From Aestuariibaculum marinum (GTDB taxonomy: Bacteria; Bacteroidota; Bacteroidia; Flavobacteriales; Flavobacteriaceae), in assembly GCF_014596975.1 (NCBI RefSeq), contig NZ_JACVXD010000005.1, forward strand, positions 184,893-248,892: a DNA stretch of 64,000 bases. Direction: 5' to 3'. A model generated the notes under the pieces. That model was given only the letters and a program-made list of their open reading frames with translations. It did not search any database and was not told the DNA's origin. Shown here piece after piece: positions 56,109-63,875 of this stretch. The translations under genes were made by a program, and so were the position numbers. The stretch's first letter is position 1, and the number at the start of each line of letters is the position of its first letter.

Positions 56109-56143
56109 CAAAAGCCCGACCAACTTGGTCGGGATTTTTTTTT
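56109..56143. terminator. Terminator between pirin and the MFS gene
   Basis: CCCGACCA (56115-56122) pairs with TGGTCGGG (56126-56133), then ATTTTTTTTT; A tract on the left. Convergent genes share it. Fourth member of the CGACC/GGTCG hairpin group. Confidence 0.85.
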
Positions 56144-56158
56144 GTCTATATTAATGGT

Positions 56159-57343
56159 TTAAGAATAGCAGGCTTCAACCGTTTTTTTGCGTTTGGTCTG
56201 TTTCTGTCGGAGTGCCATAATAATCAAAGTAATAATGATTCCTGTTCCAGCCATAGCAGCACCAACCCAATCGGCTGCTGTATACCCAAAACCCATGGCA
56301 ATTGGCAATCCGGCAAAATACGCACCGGAAGCATTACCAATATTAAAAGCACTTTGATTTAGCGAAGACCCTAAGGTTTCAGAACCTTTGGAAGCTCTTA
56401 TAATGGCGACTTGAATTGGTGTTGAAATACAAAAGGTTATCGTCCCAATTAAGAAGGTCATTACTAACACAAGAATTTTGTCATGTGCTAAATAGGTGTT
56501 AAGCGCCAACGCACTAACCATTAGGATTAAAGTAATAATAATGGCCTGCATCGGACCAAATTTTTCAGACATTTTAGCGCCAATAAAATTACCGATTACC
56601 ATACCTAATCCCGCAAGTATCATGGCTAGAGATACCATTTGGTCCGGGTGTCCGGCAACTTCAGTAATTAATGGTGCTATGTAGCTATACCAGGCAAAGA
56701 ATCCACCAGTGCCGATAGTAGTTAGTAGGATAATCAGCCAAAGTTCTACGCGTTTAAATATTTTAAATTCGCTAATAAAACTGTTTTCAGAGGATTGTTT
56801 TAATGCCGGCATCCACAGTTTTACCCCTGTAACTGCCAATATACCAACAACACCCACCATAAGAAATGAAATGTTCCAGTTAAAGTGCTTTCCCAAATAG
56901 GTTCCAAGCGGCACCCCTAAAAGGTTGGCAATAGTTAAACCGCTAAACATGATAGCAATGCCTTGAGCTTCTTTTCCAGGTTTCGATAATTTTCCTGCAA
57001 CGACGGCTCCGATACCGAAGAAGGCTCCATGAGGTAACCCCGATAAAAATCTTAAAACCAAGAAGGACGCATAACCCGTAGCAAATGCTGAAAGCGTATT
57101 AAATACCGTAAACCAAAGCATTAAACCTAAAAGTACCTTGTGCGCTGGCCATTTACTGCCTAACCCTGTTAAGAGGGGAGCTCCAACAACCACCCCTAAA
57201 GCATAAGCCGATATAAAATGACCTGCCTGCGGAATACTAATAGAAAAAGCAGAAGCCACATCAGGTAAAATACCCATGATAACGAATTCTGTGAGTCCAA
57301 TTCCAAATCCACCAATAGCTAAAGACAATAAGGATTTATTCAT
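56159..57343 (-). CDS. MFS transporter, AraJ/DHA1-like exporter
   Basis: 394 residues with 12 membrane spans. Signatures: LTEFVIMGILPDVA near the N-terminus, the motif between spans 2 and 3 (LGSKWPAHKVLLGLM) and LRFLSGLPHGAFFG. DHA1 members of this kind export sugars, drugs or arabinose polymers; the substrate is unknown. The upstream region has a -7 element (57387-57394) and two copies of the palindrome shared with the marR operon, so export of an inducer of that regulator is a reasonable guess. Confidence 0.88.
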   Translation of the reverse strand: MNKSLLSLAIGGFGIGLTEFVIMGILPDVASAFSISIPQAGHFISAYALGVVVGAPLLTGLGSKWPAHKVLLGLMLWFTVFNTLSAFATGYASFLVLRFLSGLPHGAFFGIGAVVAGKLSKPGKEAQGIAIMFSGLTIANLLGVPLGTYLGKHFNWNISFLMVGVVGILAVTGVKLWMPALKQSSENSFISEFKIFKRVELWLIILLTTIGTGGFFAWYSYIAPLITEVAGHPDQMVSLAMILAGLGMVIGNFIGAKMSEKFGPMQAIIITLILMVSALALNTYLAHDKILVLVMTFLIGTITFCISTPIQVAIIRASKGSETLGSSLNQSAFNIGNASGAYFAGLPIAMGFGYTAADWVGAAMAGTGIIITLIIMALRQKQTKRKKTVEACYS

Positions 57344-57386
57344 AAAAAACGATTTTTATAATTTATTTCAGGTGAAAACCAAACCG

Positions 57387-57394
57387 CAAAAGTA
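57387..57394 (-). promoter_or_regulatory. -7 element for the MFS transporter
   Basis: Minus-strand TACTTTTG (TAnnTTTG), 44 bases upstream of the ATG. -33 not clear. Confidence 0.45.
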
Positions 57395-57490
57395 GTTGTA
57401 AATGCTGGTGCTGAAGCATTATAAATGGTAAAATAAATGTTAATTAATAAGTGTTGAATATAAAACCGGTTCTGTTCTTTTTAATTAATT

Positions 57491-57545
57491 ATTTTCCTAG
57501 GAAAATTAATGTATTCTTAAAAAATAGTTTCCTAGAAAATAAAAT
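57491..57545. promoter_or_regulatory. Two candidate MarR operators
   Basis: ATTTTCCTAGGAAAAT at 57491-57506 is a perfect 16-base palindrome. AGTTTCCTAGAAAATAAAAT at 57526-57545 is the same core and matches the site at 54278-54297 (AGTTTCCTTGGAGAATAAAA) at all but a few positions. Size and symmetry suit a MarR dimer. Confidence 0.5.
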
Positions 57546-57830
57546 GTGAATTAGAGAAGTTATTCTTTTGAAAATGAAAATAGAAACCGAAGAGGAAGAG
57601 GGATTAGGATTAACAAAGAAATAATATTAATTTATATGTTTTCCAATTCCTGTTAAAAGTACGATATTTGTCCTTTAAAATTTTGCGCAAAGGGTTGAAG
57701 CGGCATCCTTTTTACGTCAGTTTGAGTGATTCGTTTTAAGCGAATTGTATCGAGAACAAGTAAAAAGATACAGCGAAAAACCTGACCTTGTGAAGCAAGG
57801 ATGCGCCCTAAGACTAAAATAAAATTAATT

Positions 57831-58013
57831 ATGGCAATGAATAAAAATACCGTGTTATCATGGGCAACTTGGATTATGATTTTTGTAGGTTTAAGTTTAA
57901 TCGCACTTGGTGCGTTTAGATACGATGACGTAGCAGGTTGGGGCTTTGCGGCCGTTGGTATTGGTTTTTTTGCAGTTGCTTGGGTTTTTAATGCTTTAAA
58001 AGGTAGAGTATAA
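57831..58013 (+). CDS. CAL67264-family small membrane protein
   Basis: 60 residues from ATG at 57831 (MAMNKNTVLSWATW; a second ATG lies two codons on). Two membrane segments (about 12-30 and 36-54), separated by RYDDVAGW, characteristic of the Bacteroidetes CAL67264 family, with no known function. One base separates its stop from the EttA ATG, so translation is probably coupled. Confidence 0.85.
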   Translation: MAMNKNTVLSWATWIMIFVGLSLIALGAFRYDDVAGWGFAAVGIGFFAVAWVFNALKGRV

Positions 58014-58014
58014 T

Positions 58015-59706
58015 ATGAGTGACGACAAGAAAGTAATTTTCTCGATGTCTGGTTTAACCAAGACATTTCAAGGTGCAAATACACCTGTTTTAAAAAATAT
58101 TTATTTAAGCTTTTTTTACGGAGCAAAAATCGGGATTCTTGGTTTAAATGGTTCTGGTAAATCCACTTTGCTTAAAATTATTGCCGGATTAGATAAGAAT
58201 TATCAAGGCGATGTGACCTTTTTACAAGACTATTCGGTAGGGTATTTAGAGCAGGAACCGCAGTTAGATGAGGATAAAACCGTTATGGAAATTGTAAAAG
58301 AAGGTGCTGCTGAAACGGTGGCTATTCTTGATGAATACAATAAGATTAACGATATGTTTGGTCTGGAGGAAGTGTATAGCGATTCAGACAAAATGGAAAA
58401 GCTAATGAACCGTCAGGCAGCACTTCAAGATCAGATTGATGCATCTAATGCCTGGGAACTGGACACCAAATTAGAAATCGCTATGGATGCGTTACGCACG
58501 CCAGATGGTGATAAAAAAATTAGTGTACTTTCTGGAGGAGAGCGTCGTCGTGTGGCTTTATGTCGCTTGTTATTACAAGAACCAGATGTGTTATTACTGG
58601 ATGAGCCTACCAACCACTTAGATGCTGAGTCGGTACACTGGTTAGAACAACATTTAGCGCAATACAAAGGAACCGTAATTGCAGTAACGCACGACAGGTA
58701 CTTTTTAGATAACGTAGCAGGATGGATTTTAGAGTTAGACAGAGGTGAAGGAATTCCTTGGAAGGGGAACTATTCATCTTGGTTAGACCAAAAAGCGAAG
58801 CGTTTAGCGCAGGAAAGTAAATCGGCTTCTAAACGTCAAAAAACGTTAGAGCGTGAGCTAGAATGGGTACGTCAGGGAGCTAAAGGGCGCCAAACCAAAC
58901 AAAAAGCACGTTTAAAAAACTACGATAAATTATTAAGTCAGGATCAGAAACAACTGGATGAGAAGTTAGAGATTTACATTCCTAACGGACCTCGTTTAGG
59001 AACCAACGTTATTGAAGCGGTTGGCGTAAGCAAGGGTTATGATGACAAGTTGCTTTACGAAGATCTGAACTTTAACTTGCCACAGGCAGGTATTGTAGGG
59101 GTTATAGGACCAAATGGTGCTGGTAAAACAACCATCTTCAGAATGATTATGGGGGAAGAAACACCAGACAAAGGTGAGTTTAAAGTCGGGGACACGGCTA
59201 AGATTGCATATGTCGATCAAAGTCATTCGAATATTGATCCGGAGAAAACCATTTGGCAAAACTTTAGTGATGAGCAGGAATTGGTTTTAATGGGCGGAAA
59301 AGAGGTGAACTCTAGAGCTTACTTAAGCCGTTTTAACTTCTCTGGTGGTGAGCAGAATAAGAAAGTGAAGTTGTTATCGGGTGGAGAACGAAACCGTTTA
59401 CACTTAGCGATGACGCTTAAAGAAGAAGGAAACGTACTATTACTGGATGAGCCTACCAACGACCTTGATGTAAATACGTTAAGAGCGCTTGAAGAAGGTT
59501 TAGAAAACTTTGCGGGATGTGCGGTAGTAATCTCTCACGACCGTTGGTTCTTAGATCGTATTTGTACACATATTTTAGCTTTTGAAGGCGATTCTCAAGT
59601 ATATTTCTTCGAAGGAAGCTTTAGTGAATACGAAGAAAATAAAAAGAAACGTTTAGGTGGCGATTTAACACCAAAACGTATTAAATACAAAAAATTGGTT
59701 CGCTAA
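58015..59706 (+). CDS. ettA: Energy-dependent translational throttle protein EttA (ABC-F)
   Basis: 563 residues with two ABC domains and no membrane spans: Walker A GLNGSGKS and GPNGAGKT, signatures LSGGERRRVALCRLLL and LSGGERNRLHLAMTL, Walker B LLLLDEPTNHLD and LLLLDEPTNDLD. The linker (about 250-325) carries the basic KRLAQESKSASKRQKTLERELEW-type P-site tRNA interaction motif region. EttA binds the ribosomal E site and gates entry into elongation according to the ATP:ADP ratio. Confidence 0.95.
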   Translation: MSDDKKVIFSMSGLTKTFQGANTPVLKNIYLSFFYGAKIGILGLNGSGKSTLLKIIAGLDKNYQGDVTFLQDYSVGYLEQEPQLDEDKTVMEIVKEGAAETVAILDEYNKINDMFGLEEVYSDSDKMEKLMNRQAALQDQIDASNAWELDTKLEIAMDALRTPDGDKKISVLSGGERRRVALCRLLLQEPDVLLLDEPTNHLDAESVHWLEQHLAQYKGTVIAVTHDRYFLDNVAGWILELDRGEGIPWKGNYSSWLDQKAKRLAQESKSASKRQKTLERELEWVRQGAKGRQTKQKARLKNYDKLLSQDQKQLDEKLEIYIPNGPRLGTNVIEAVGVSKGYDDKLLYEDLNFNLPQAGIVGVIGPNGAGKTTIFRMIMGEETPDKGEFKVGDTAKIAYVDQSHSNIDPEKTIWQNFSDEQELVLMGGKEVNSRAYLSRFNFSGGEQNKKVKLLSGGERNRLHLAMTLKEEGNVLLLDEPTNDLDVNTLRALEEGLENFAGCAVVISHDRWFLDRICTHILAFEGDSQVYFFEGSFSEYEENKKKRLGGDLTPKRIKYKKLVR

Positions 59707-59728
59707 TTTAGTAGAGTCATCTGAAATA

Positions 59729-59759
59729 AAAAAAACCAGCTAAATAAGCTGGTTTTTTT
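59729..59759. terminator. Terminator after ettA
   Basis: AAAAACCAGCT (59731-59741) pairs with AGCTGGTTTTT (59747-59757) around loop AAATA. A and T tracts on both sides allow use by both converging genes. Confidence 0.9.
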
Positions 59760-59776
59760 ATTTTTCTTCTTAAAGT

Positions 59777-60007
59777 TTAATTGTTGTTATACATGTGGCC
59801 TTCGGTGAAATCTCGGTATTTTTCCTCTTTGCGGGCCATCTCTTCACTTATCTTATCAAGACGTTCATTTTCCTTTTTTAATTTGTAGGACTTTCTAATA
59901 CCTAAAACAAGAAGTATTGAAAAAAATACAACGACTATAACAAGCACAGTCACAATGTCTATTTGGCTAAGTAAAAGCTTAGACGCCGATAGTTTAATAG
60001 GTAGCAT
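59777..60007 (-). CDS. Small single-span membrane protein
   Basis: 76 residues: one membrane segment (about 16-38, IDIVTVLVIVVVFFSILLVLG) and a charged, helical cytoplasmic tail (RKSYKLKKENERLDKISEEM) that could form a short coiled coil. Not recognised. Exact -7 element upstream at 60040. Confidence 0.7.
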   Translation of the reverse strand: MLPIKLSASKLLLSQIDIVTVLVIVVVFFSILLVLGIRKSYKLKKENERLDKISEEMARKEEKYRDFTEGHMYNNN

Positions 60008-60039
60008 AATAGATGCTTTAGAATGATTTAATAGCTAAT

Positions 60040-60047
60040 CAAATATA
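60040..60047 (-). promoter_or_regulatory. -7 element for the 59777-60007 gene
   Basis: Minus-strand TATATTTG (TAnnTTTG), 33 bases before the ATG. Confidence 0.45.
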
Positions 60048-60244
60048 CTATATTTTGTTGATTAAATAATTAAAAATGATATTGTTATAATTTTTAATGT
60101 AAGAAGTTTATTATTTGTTTTTTCCGTAATGCCCTTATTTTTAAAGGTGTTTCGTTGAAATAGGCAGACCAAAAAGGGGTAAAAAATTTTTAAAAAGCAT
60201 TATCTTTTCAATAGATTTATAATCAATTTTTAATAACAAAAGAC

Positions 60245-60832
60245 ATGCGTGTAAAAGATATTGATAGCCAGTTGTTATCTGATAATTACTATATATTAAA
60301 TAAACTTACGTTTAAGTATTTAATGAGTAATGGCCAATGGGTTACTCAAATGCGCGAGGTTTACGATCGGGGAGATGGTGCCGGTATTTTATTGTATAAT
60401 CCCCAAAAACAGACGGTTATTTTAACCAAACAGTTCAGAATGCCAACGTTTATGAATGATAATACCGATGGCTATCTGGTGGAAATTTGTGCAGGTATGT
60501 TAGATAAAGATAATCCTGAAGCCTGTATTATAAGAGAAACAGAAGAAGAGGTGGGTTACCGATTAAAAGAGGTTAAGAAGGTGTATGAAGCCTATTCTTC
60601 TCCCGGAGTAATGACAGAGAAAATGCATTTTTTTATAGGTGAATATACTGATTATATGAAGGTGAATGATGGAGGAGGGTTAGATTCCGAACATGAAGAT
60701 ATTGAGGTTTTAGAATTGCCTTTTTCTGAAGCTATTAATATGTTGAATTCAGGTGAAATTAATGATACCAGAACGATTGTATTGTTGCAATATGCTTTAA
60801 TTCATAACCTAATGGAAGCACAAAAGAACTAA
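60245..60832 (+). CDS. nudK: NudK-like GDP-mannose pyrophosphatase (Nudix)
   Basis: 195 residues. The Nudix box is in GMLDKDNPEACIIRETEEEV, with the catalytic REtEEE. The N-terminal strand region (LLSDNYYILNKLTFKYLMS) and QFRMPTFMN segment fit the NudK subgroup, which hydrolyses GDP-mannose and ADP-ribose-like compounds. Its stop overlaps that of the convergent arginase-fold gene by 4 bases. Confidence 0.85.
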   Translation: MRVKDIDSQLLSDNYYILNKLTFKYLMSNGQWVTQMREVYDRGDGAGILLYNPQKQTVILTKQFRMPTFMNDNTDGYLVEICAGMLDKDNPEACIIRETEEEVGYRLKEVKKVYEAYSSPGVMTEKMHFFIGEYTDYMKVNDGGGLDSEHEDIEVLELPFSEAINMLNSGEINDTRTIVLLQYALIHNLMEAQKN

Positions 60833-61851
60833 AGGTTGTTTTGTGCACTTATAAAGTCAGTTATTAAATACGTGATAAGTTTACCAACTTGCGATGCCGT
60901 TTCAGGGGTTGGAGCTGCCTCACAAATATGTAAGTAGCTGGCATTAGAGTGCTCCGCAAAAAAACTAACAAACCGTCTGGCATTATTGACAGAGAACCCA
61001 CTTGGTGTCATGGCGCTGCTTGGTATATTTTCAATTGTATCACAATCAACTTCAATACCATAAGGACTACTGTCAACAAAATCTAGAGCCTCTTTTAAAG
61101 CTTCTGAGAATTTAATTTTGTGAGTCACTTCAATATCTTCGAAGGTAGTGTAATGTATATTATCTAACTTTTTTAGGGTTTTAAAAAGGACTCTTGAGGT
61201 GTAATTTTGCTGCAATCCGAAAATAGAATAGTTTTTCAGAAAGCCTTCGGAATAGGCATAACTAAAACCGTTACCACTATGTCTGCCTTCTTCAGATCTA
61301 AAATCGGAATGCGCATCCATATTTACCACATTAATGGGTTTGCCTAAAGCTAGACTTGTTCCTTTTATATTCCCGTAGGCGTTATTATGTCCGCCACCAA
61401 TAATAATTGGCTTCTTTCCAGCTCTCACAATTTGGTTGATTAAAAAAGAGACATGAGCGTCTATTTCTTTTACAATCTCTCTGGCCTTTACAAAACTTTT
61501 CTTCTTATCAGGATTTAAAAGAGATAATTTTTCTAATTCTTCATAAAAATCTAAATGGCCTAAAATTAAAACGTTTTGAGGTGTTGTAAACTCGTTACTT
61601 TGTATGTTTAACAGGGTTTTTAAGGTAATTTCCCACGTTTTAGAAGTGCCTGTTTTACCATGATTAGCGAACACTCCTACATCCTCTGGTAAACCAATAA
61701 TTACATGCTTGACGTCCAAACTTTTAAGTTGGTCGTATATATTTGAAATGCTGGTTAAGAGCTGAATATCTTGACCAAACTTGGATTCACCAGAACGTTT
61801 GTTTAATAGTTTATTTAAACTATTTTTATCGAATAAAATGAGTTTATCCAT
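60829..61851 (-). CDS. Arginase-family hydrolase, formimidoylglutamase-like
   Basis: 340 residues from ATG at 61851 (MDKLILFDKNSLNKLL); the frame continues 17 codons to an ATG at 61902, but that extension is unlike the family. Ureohydrolase metal ligands: GGGHNN (His), NMDAHSDFR (Asp-His-Asp) and EVDCDTIEN (two Asp). Annotation as formimidoylglutamase comes from resemblance to Flavobacteriaceae homologues; no hut genes are nearby, so agmatinase or arginase activity remains possible. Confidence 0.8.
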   Translation of the reverse strand: MDKLILFDKNSLNKLLNKRSGESKFGQDIQLLTSISNIYDQLKSLDVKHVIIGLPEDVGVFANHGKTGTSKTWEITLKTLLNIQSNEFTTPQNVLILGHLDFYEELEKLSLLNPDKKKSFVKAREIVKEIDAHVSFLINQIVRAGKKPIIIGGGHNNAYGNIKGTSLALGKPINVVNMDAHSDFRSEEGRHSGNGFSYAYSEGFLKNYSIFGLQQNYTSRVLFKTLKKLDNIHYTTFEDIEVTHKIKFSEALKEALDFVDSSPYGIEVDCDTIENIPSSAMTPSGFSVNNARRFVSFFAEHSNASYLHICEAAPTPETASQVGKLITYLITDFISAQNNL

Positions 61852-61958
61852 GTGAGTAAATAAATTTTGAAACGAAATTACATCATTATTTATTTGTGGC
61901 ATTATAAAAGTAAAAAATATTAAATAACGTAGATTTTAATCATTAAAAACAAGCAATT

Positions 61959-62843
61959 ATGGAAAACAACAAAAGCAGTATCGGTTTGAAGGTTGCGTTG
62001 GGGATTGCAGTAGTTCTATTTTTAGGAACAGCATTCTATTCAATGAACTTGTACCAGGAGAGTAACAAAGTTCAAAAGGACTTAACAGAAGAAAAACAAA
62101 AAGTGATGGATGAATTAAGCTTAATGGCGAGTCAGTATGATGAAGCCATAGGTGAAAATGAAGTTGCCAACCAAAATTTAATAGAAGCCCGAGCACGTAT
62201 TCAAGGGTTGATGGATTCATTAAAAATCTCTGAAACTAACGTGAAAAGCTTATGGCGATACAAGCAAAAATATGTGTCTCTACAAAAAGAGATGGATGTG
62301 TTGTTAGCTCAAAACGATTCCTTGAAAGTACAGAATGCTTATTTAGCAACCTCTTTAGATAGTACCCGTGTCCGCCTGGAGGAACGCACCATGTTTAACG
62401 ATTCGTTATTATTACAAAATACAGCTTTAGCAGAAGTAGTTTCTAATGCAGCGGTGCTTTCTGCGGTAGATTTAAAAGCTTCTGGTGTTATTGTAAGAAC
62501 ATCTGGTAAAGTTATCCCAACAGAGCGTGCAGGACGTAGTGATAAAGTTAGGGTATGTTTTATTGTTGCTAAAAATAAATTGGTACAAGCCGGAGATCAG
62601 GAATTATATATTCAGGTAATCGATCCTAAAAACAATATCATTGGTTTAAACGAGCAAGTACAGTTTGATGATGTTACTTTAAATTATAGTGTAATTAGTA
62701 AGTTTAACTATGAAAATTCAAACTTAAATGTATGCGAATTTATCGCGCCTAATGACGATGAAAAATTTGATAAAGGTCGTTACATTGTGAATGTTTTTAA
62801 TGAAAAAGATTTAGTATCTACATCAGAATTTACGCTTAAGTAA
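61959..62843 (+). CDS. Membrane-anchored coiled-coil protein of unknown function
   Basis: 294 residues: an N-terminal membrane segment (about 10-28), a long coiled coil (about 33-150) and a C-terminal beta-rich domain (about 175-294, VRVCFIVAKNKLVQAGDQEL). From memory, such proteins are often labelled 'chromosome partitioning protein ParA', but there is no Walker motif and no ParA fold. The coil faces the periplasm if the N-terminus is inside. Monocistronic, followed by a terminator. Confidence 0.8.
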   Translation: MENNKSSIGLKVALGIAVVLFLGTAFYSMNLYQESNKVQKDLTEEKQKVMDELSLMASQYDEAIGENEVANQNLIEARARIQGLMDSLKISETNVKSLWRYKQKYVSLQKEMDVLLAQNDSLKVQNAYLATSLDSTRVRLEERTMFNDSLLLQNTALAEVVSNAAVLSAVDLKASGVIVRTSGKVIPTERAGRSDKVRVCFIVAKNKLVQAGDQELYIQVIDPKNNIIGLNEQVQFDDVTLNYSVISKFNYENSNLNVCEFIAPNDDEKFDKGRYIVNVFNEKDLVSTSEFTLK

Positions 62844-62866
62844 ACATATATAATCCAAATCTTATG

Positions 62867-62896
62867 AAACCTCAAGTGAAATCTTGGGGTTTTTTC
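62867..62896 (+). terminator. Terminator after the coiled-coil gene
   Basis: AAACCTCAAG (62867-62876) pairs with CTTGGGGTTT (62883-62892), one G-U pair, loop TGAAAT, then a T run. Confidence 0.85.
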
Positions 62897-62957
62897 ATAC
62901 AATAATGTTTCGTTTGAAGGAAATTATTTTGCTCTTGCTCGAAATTCAAATTAAATG

Positions 62958-63117
62958 TTGTGATATAACAGCATAACTTATACATTTGATGCTATGCACT
63001 GCATCTGTATGACTTAGGAGATTAATAGCAACTCATCCCTTTTGTTAAATAATGCATCTGTTATAACTAACTAATACCAAATAAGCATGTACTAATGCTT
63101 GAAAACCTTTTAATAGA
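62958..63117 (+). promoter_or_regulatory. Promoter and structured leader of the Crp/Fnr gene
   Basis: -33 TTGT (62958-62961), 19 bases, -7 TACATTTG (62981-62988). The leader is about 120 bases and contains hairpins GATGC/GCATC (62988-63005) and AAGCAT/ATGCTT (63083-63100), plus a direct repeat TGCATCTGT at 63000-63008 and 63053-63061. Confidence 0.55.
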
Positions 63118-63693
63118 ATGCAATTAGAAGAAGAAATTTTAAATTCTTTTTCAAATGTTTCTAGTGAAACATTTGAAGAACTTTTAAAAGTGTCGGAGTT
63201 AAAAACACTAAAATCAGGCACCCAACTGGTTAAGTTAAACGAGGTCCCAAATAAGGTATATTTACTACTTTCAGGGGTAGTTAGGTGTTATATTTGTACC
63301 GAGTCGGGGAAGGAGTTTAACAAAAGCTTTTACCTGTCCAATAGTTTTTTTGGCTCGTTAACCGCTTTAATGAAAAACCAACCCTCACAATTTGTTTTTG
63401 AGACACTTACGGATTGTGAAATTCATGAAGTCGATTTTAAAAAAGTTATGGAGTTAGCCGAGACAAATTTATCGGTTAGTAAACTATATAACAAAGTACT
63501 GCAATCGTTTTATGTGTTGTATGAAAAACGTCTGGTGGATTTAATTTCACTTGAAGCAAAAGACAGATATTTAGAATTACAAAGACAAATTCCTGATGTA
63601 GACAAAATTATACCACAATATCATATAGCATCGTATTTGGGTATTACACCAGTTCAATTGAGTCGTATACGAAAAAAAAATGAAATCAATTAA
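63118..63693 (+). CDS. Crp/Fnr-family transcriptional regulator
   Basis: 191 residues: a cyclic-nucleotide-binding fold (about 15-125; LKSGTQLVKLNEVPNKVYLLLSG) and a C-terminal helix-turn-helix (about 165-188; HIASYLGITPVQLSRIRKK). The cNMP pocket consensus RxS is not evident and there is no Fnr cysteine set, so the signal is unknown. The DNA-recognition domain is short, as in many Bacteroidetes members. Confidence 0.9.
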   Translation: MQLEEEILNSFSNVSSETFEELLKVSELKTLKSGTQLVKLNEVPNKVYLLLSGVVRCYICTESGKEFNKSFYLSNSFFGSLTALMKNQPSQFVFETLTDCEIHEVDFKKVMELAETNLSVSKLYNKVLQSFYVLYEKRLVDLISLEAKDRYLELQRQIPDVDKIIPQYHIASYLGITPVQLSRIRKKNEIN

Positions 63694-63708
63694 CATTTGT
63701 TAATTGAT
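63685..63708 (+). repeat. Perfect hairpin overlapping the crp stop codon
   Basis: ATCAATTAAC (63685-63694) pairs with GTTAATTGAT (63699-63708), loop ATTT; TAA stop lies within the left arm. No T tract follows, so simple termination is doubtful. Confidence 0.6.
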
Positions 63709-63800
63709 TGGTAGCTGTTAAGTAATATATTTGGCAGGAATTCCTTTCTTAAGTATACCTAATTAACTAACAAGGAAAGATTAATAGCTAACCAACCAAT
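63703..63800. repeat. Long imperfect inverted repeat downstream of crp
   Basis: The left arm ATTGATTGGTAGCTGTTAA (63703-63721) pairs with TTAATAGCTAACCAACCAAT (63781-63800), about 17 of 20 positions, enclosing 59 bases. Its left arm overlaps the hairpin at 63685-63708, so the two folds exclude each other. Origin unknown. Confidence 0.45.
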
Positions 63801-63837
63801 AAAAAAAACAGGTCATTTAAATGACCTGTTTTTTTGT
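63801..63837. terminator. Bidirectional terminator
   Basis: AACAGGTCATTTAAATGACCTGTT is palindromic: AACAGGTCA pairs with TGACCTGTT (loop TTTAAA), flanked by an eight-A tract and a seven-T tract. Confidence 0.88.
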
Positions 63838-63875
63838 TTTTATAAGGTTTGGATGTCTTTTATTGGTTTCAAATT

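Larger units (their letters stand above)
57344..57830. other. 487-base intergenic region with palindromic operator candidates
   Basis: It holds the MFS -7 element, the perfect palindrome ATTTTCCTAGGAAAAT (57491-57506), a near copy TTTCCTAGAAAATAAAAT (57528-57545), a 16-codon ATG frame at 57574-57624 (MKIETEEEEGLGLTKK) that may be a gene remnant, and a small hairpin CCTTG/CAAGG (about 57786-57800) in the leader of the CAL67264 gene. No full gene seen. Confidence 0.6.

Noticed and set aside
57653..58126. Minus-strand 157-codon open frame
   Set aside because: It runs antisense through CAL67264 and the start of ettA, both clearly coding, and has no family resemblance.
61852..61902. 17-codon extension of the arginase-fold gene
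   Set aside because: The family start MDKLILF lies at 61851; kept only as a minor alternative.
61957..62220. Minus-strand open frame under the coiled-coil gene
   Set aside because: Antisense shadow of a well-supported gene; no start or family evidence.
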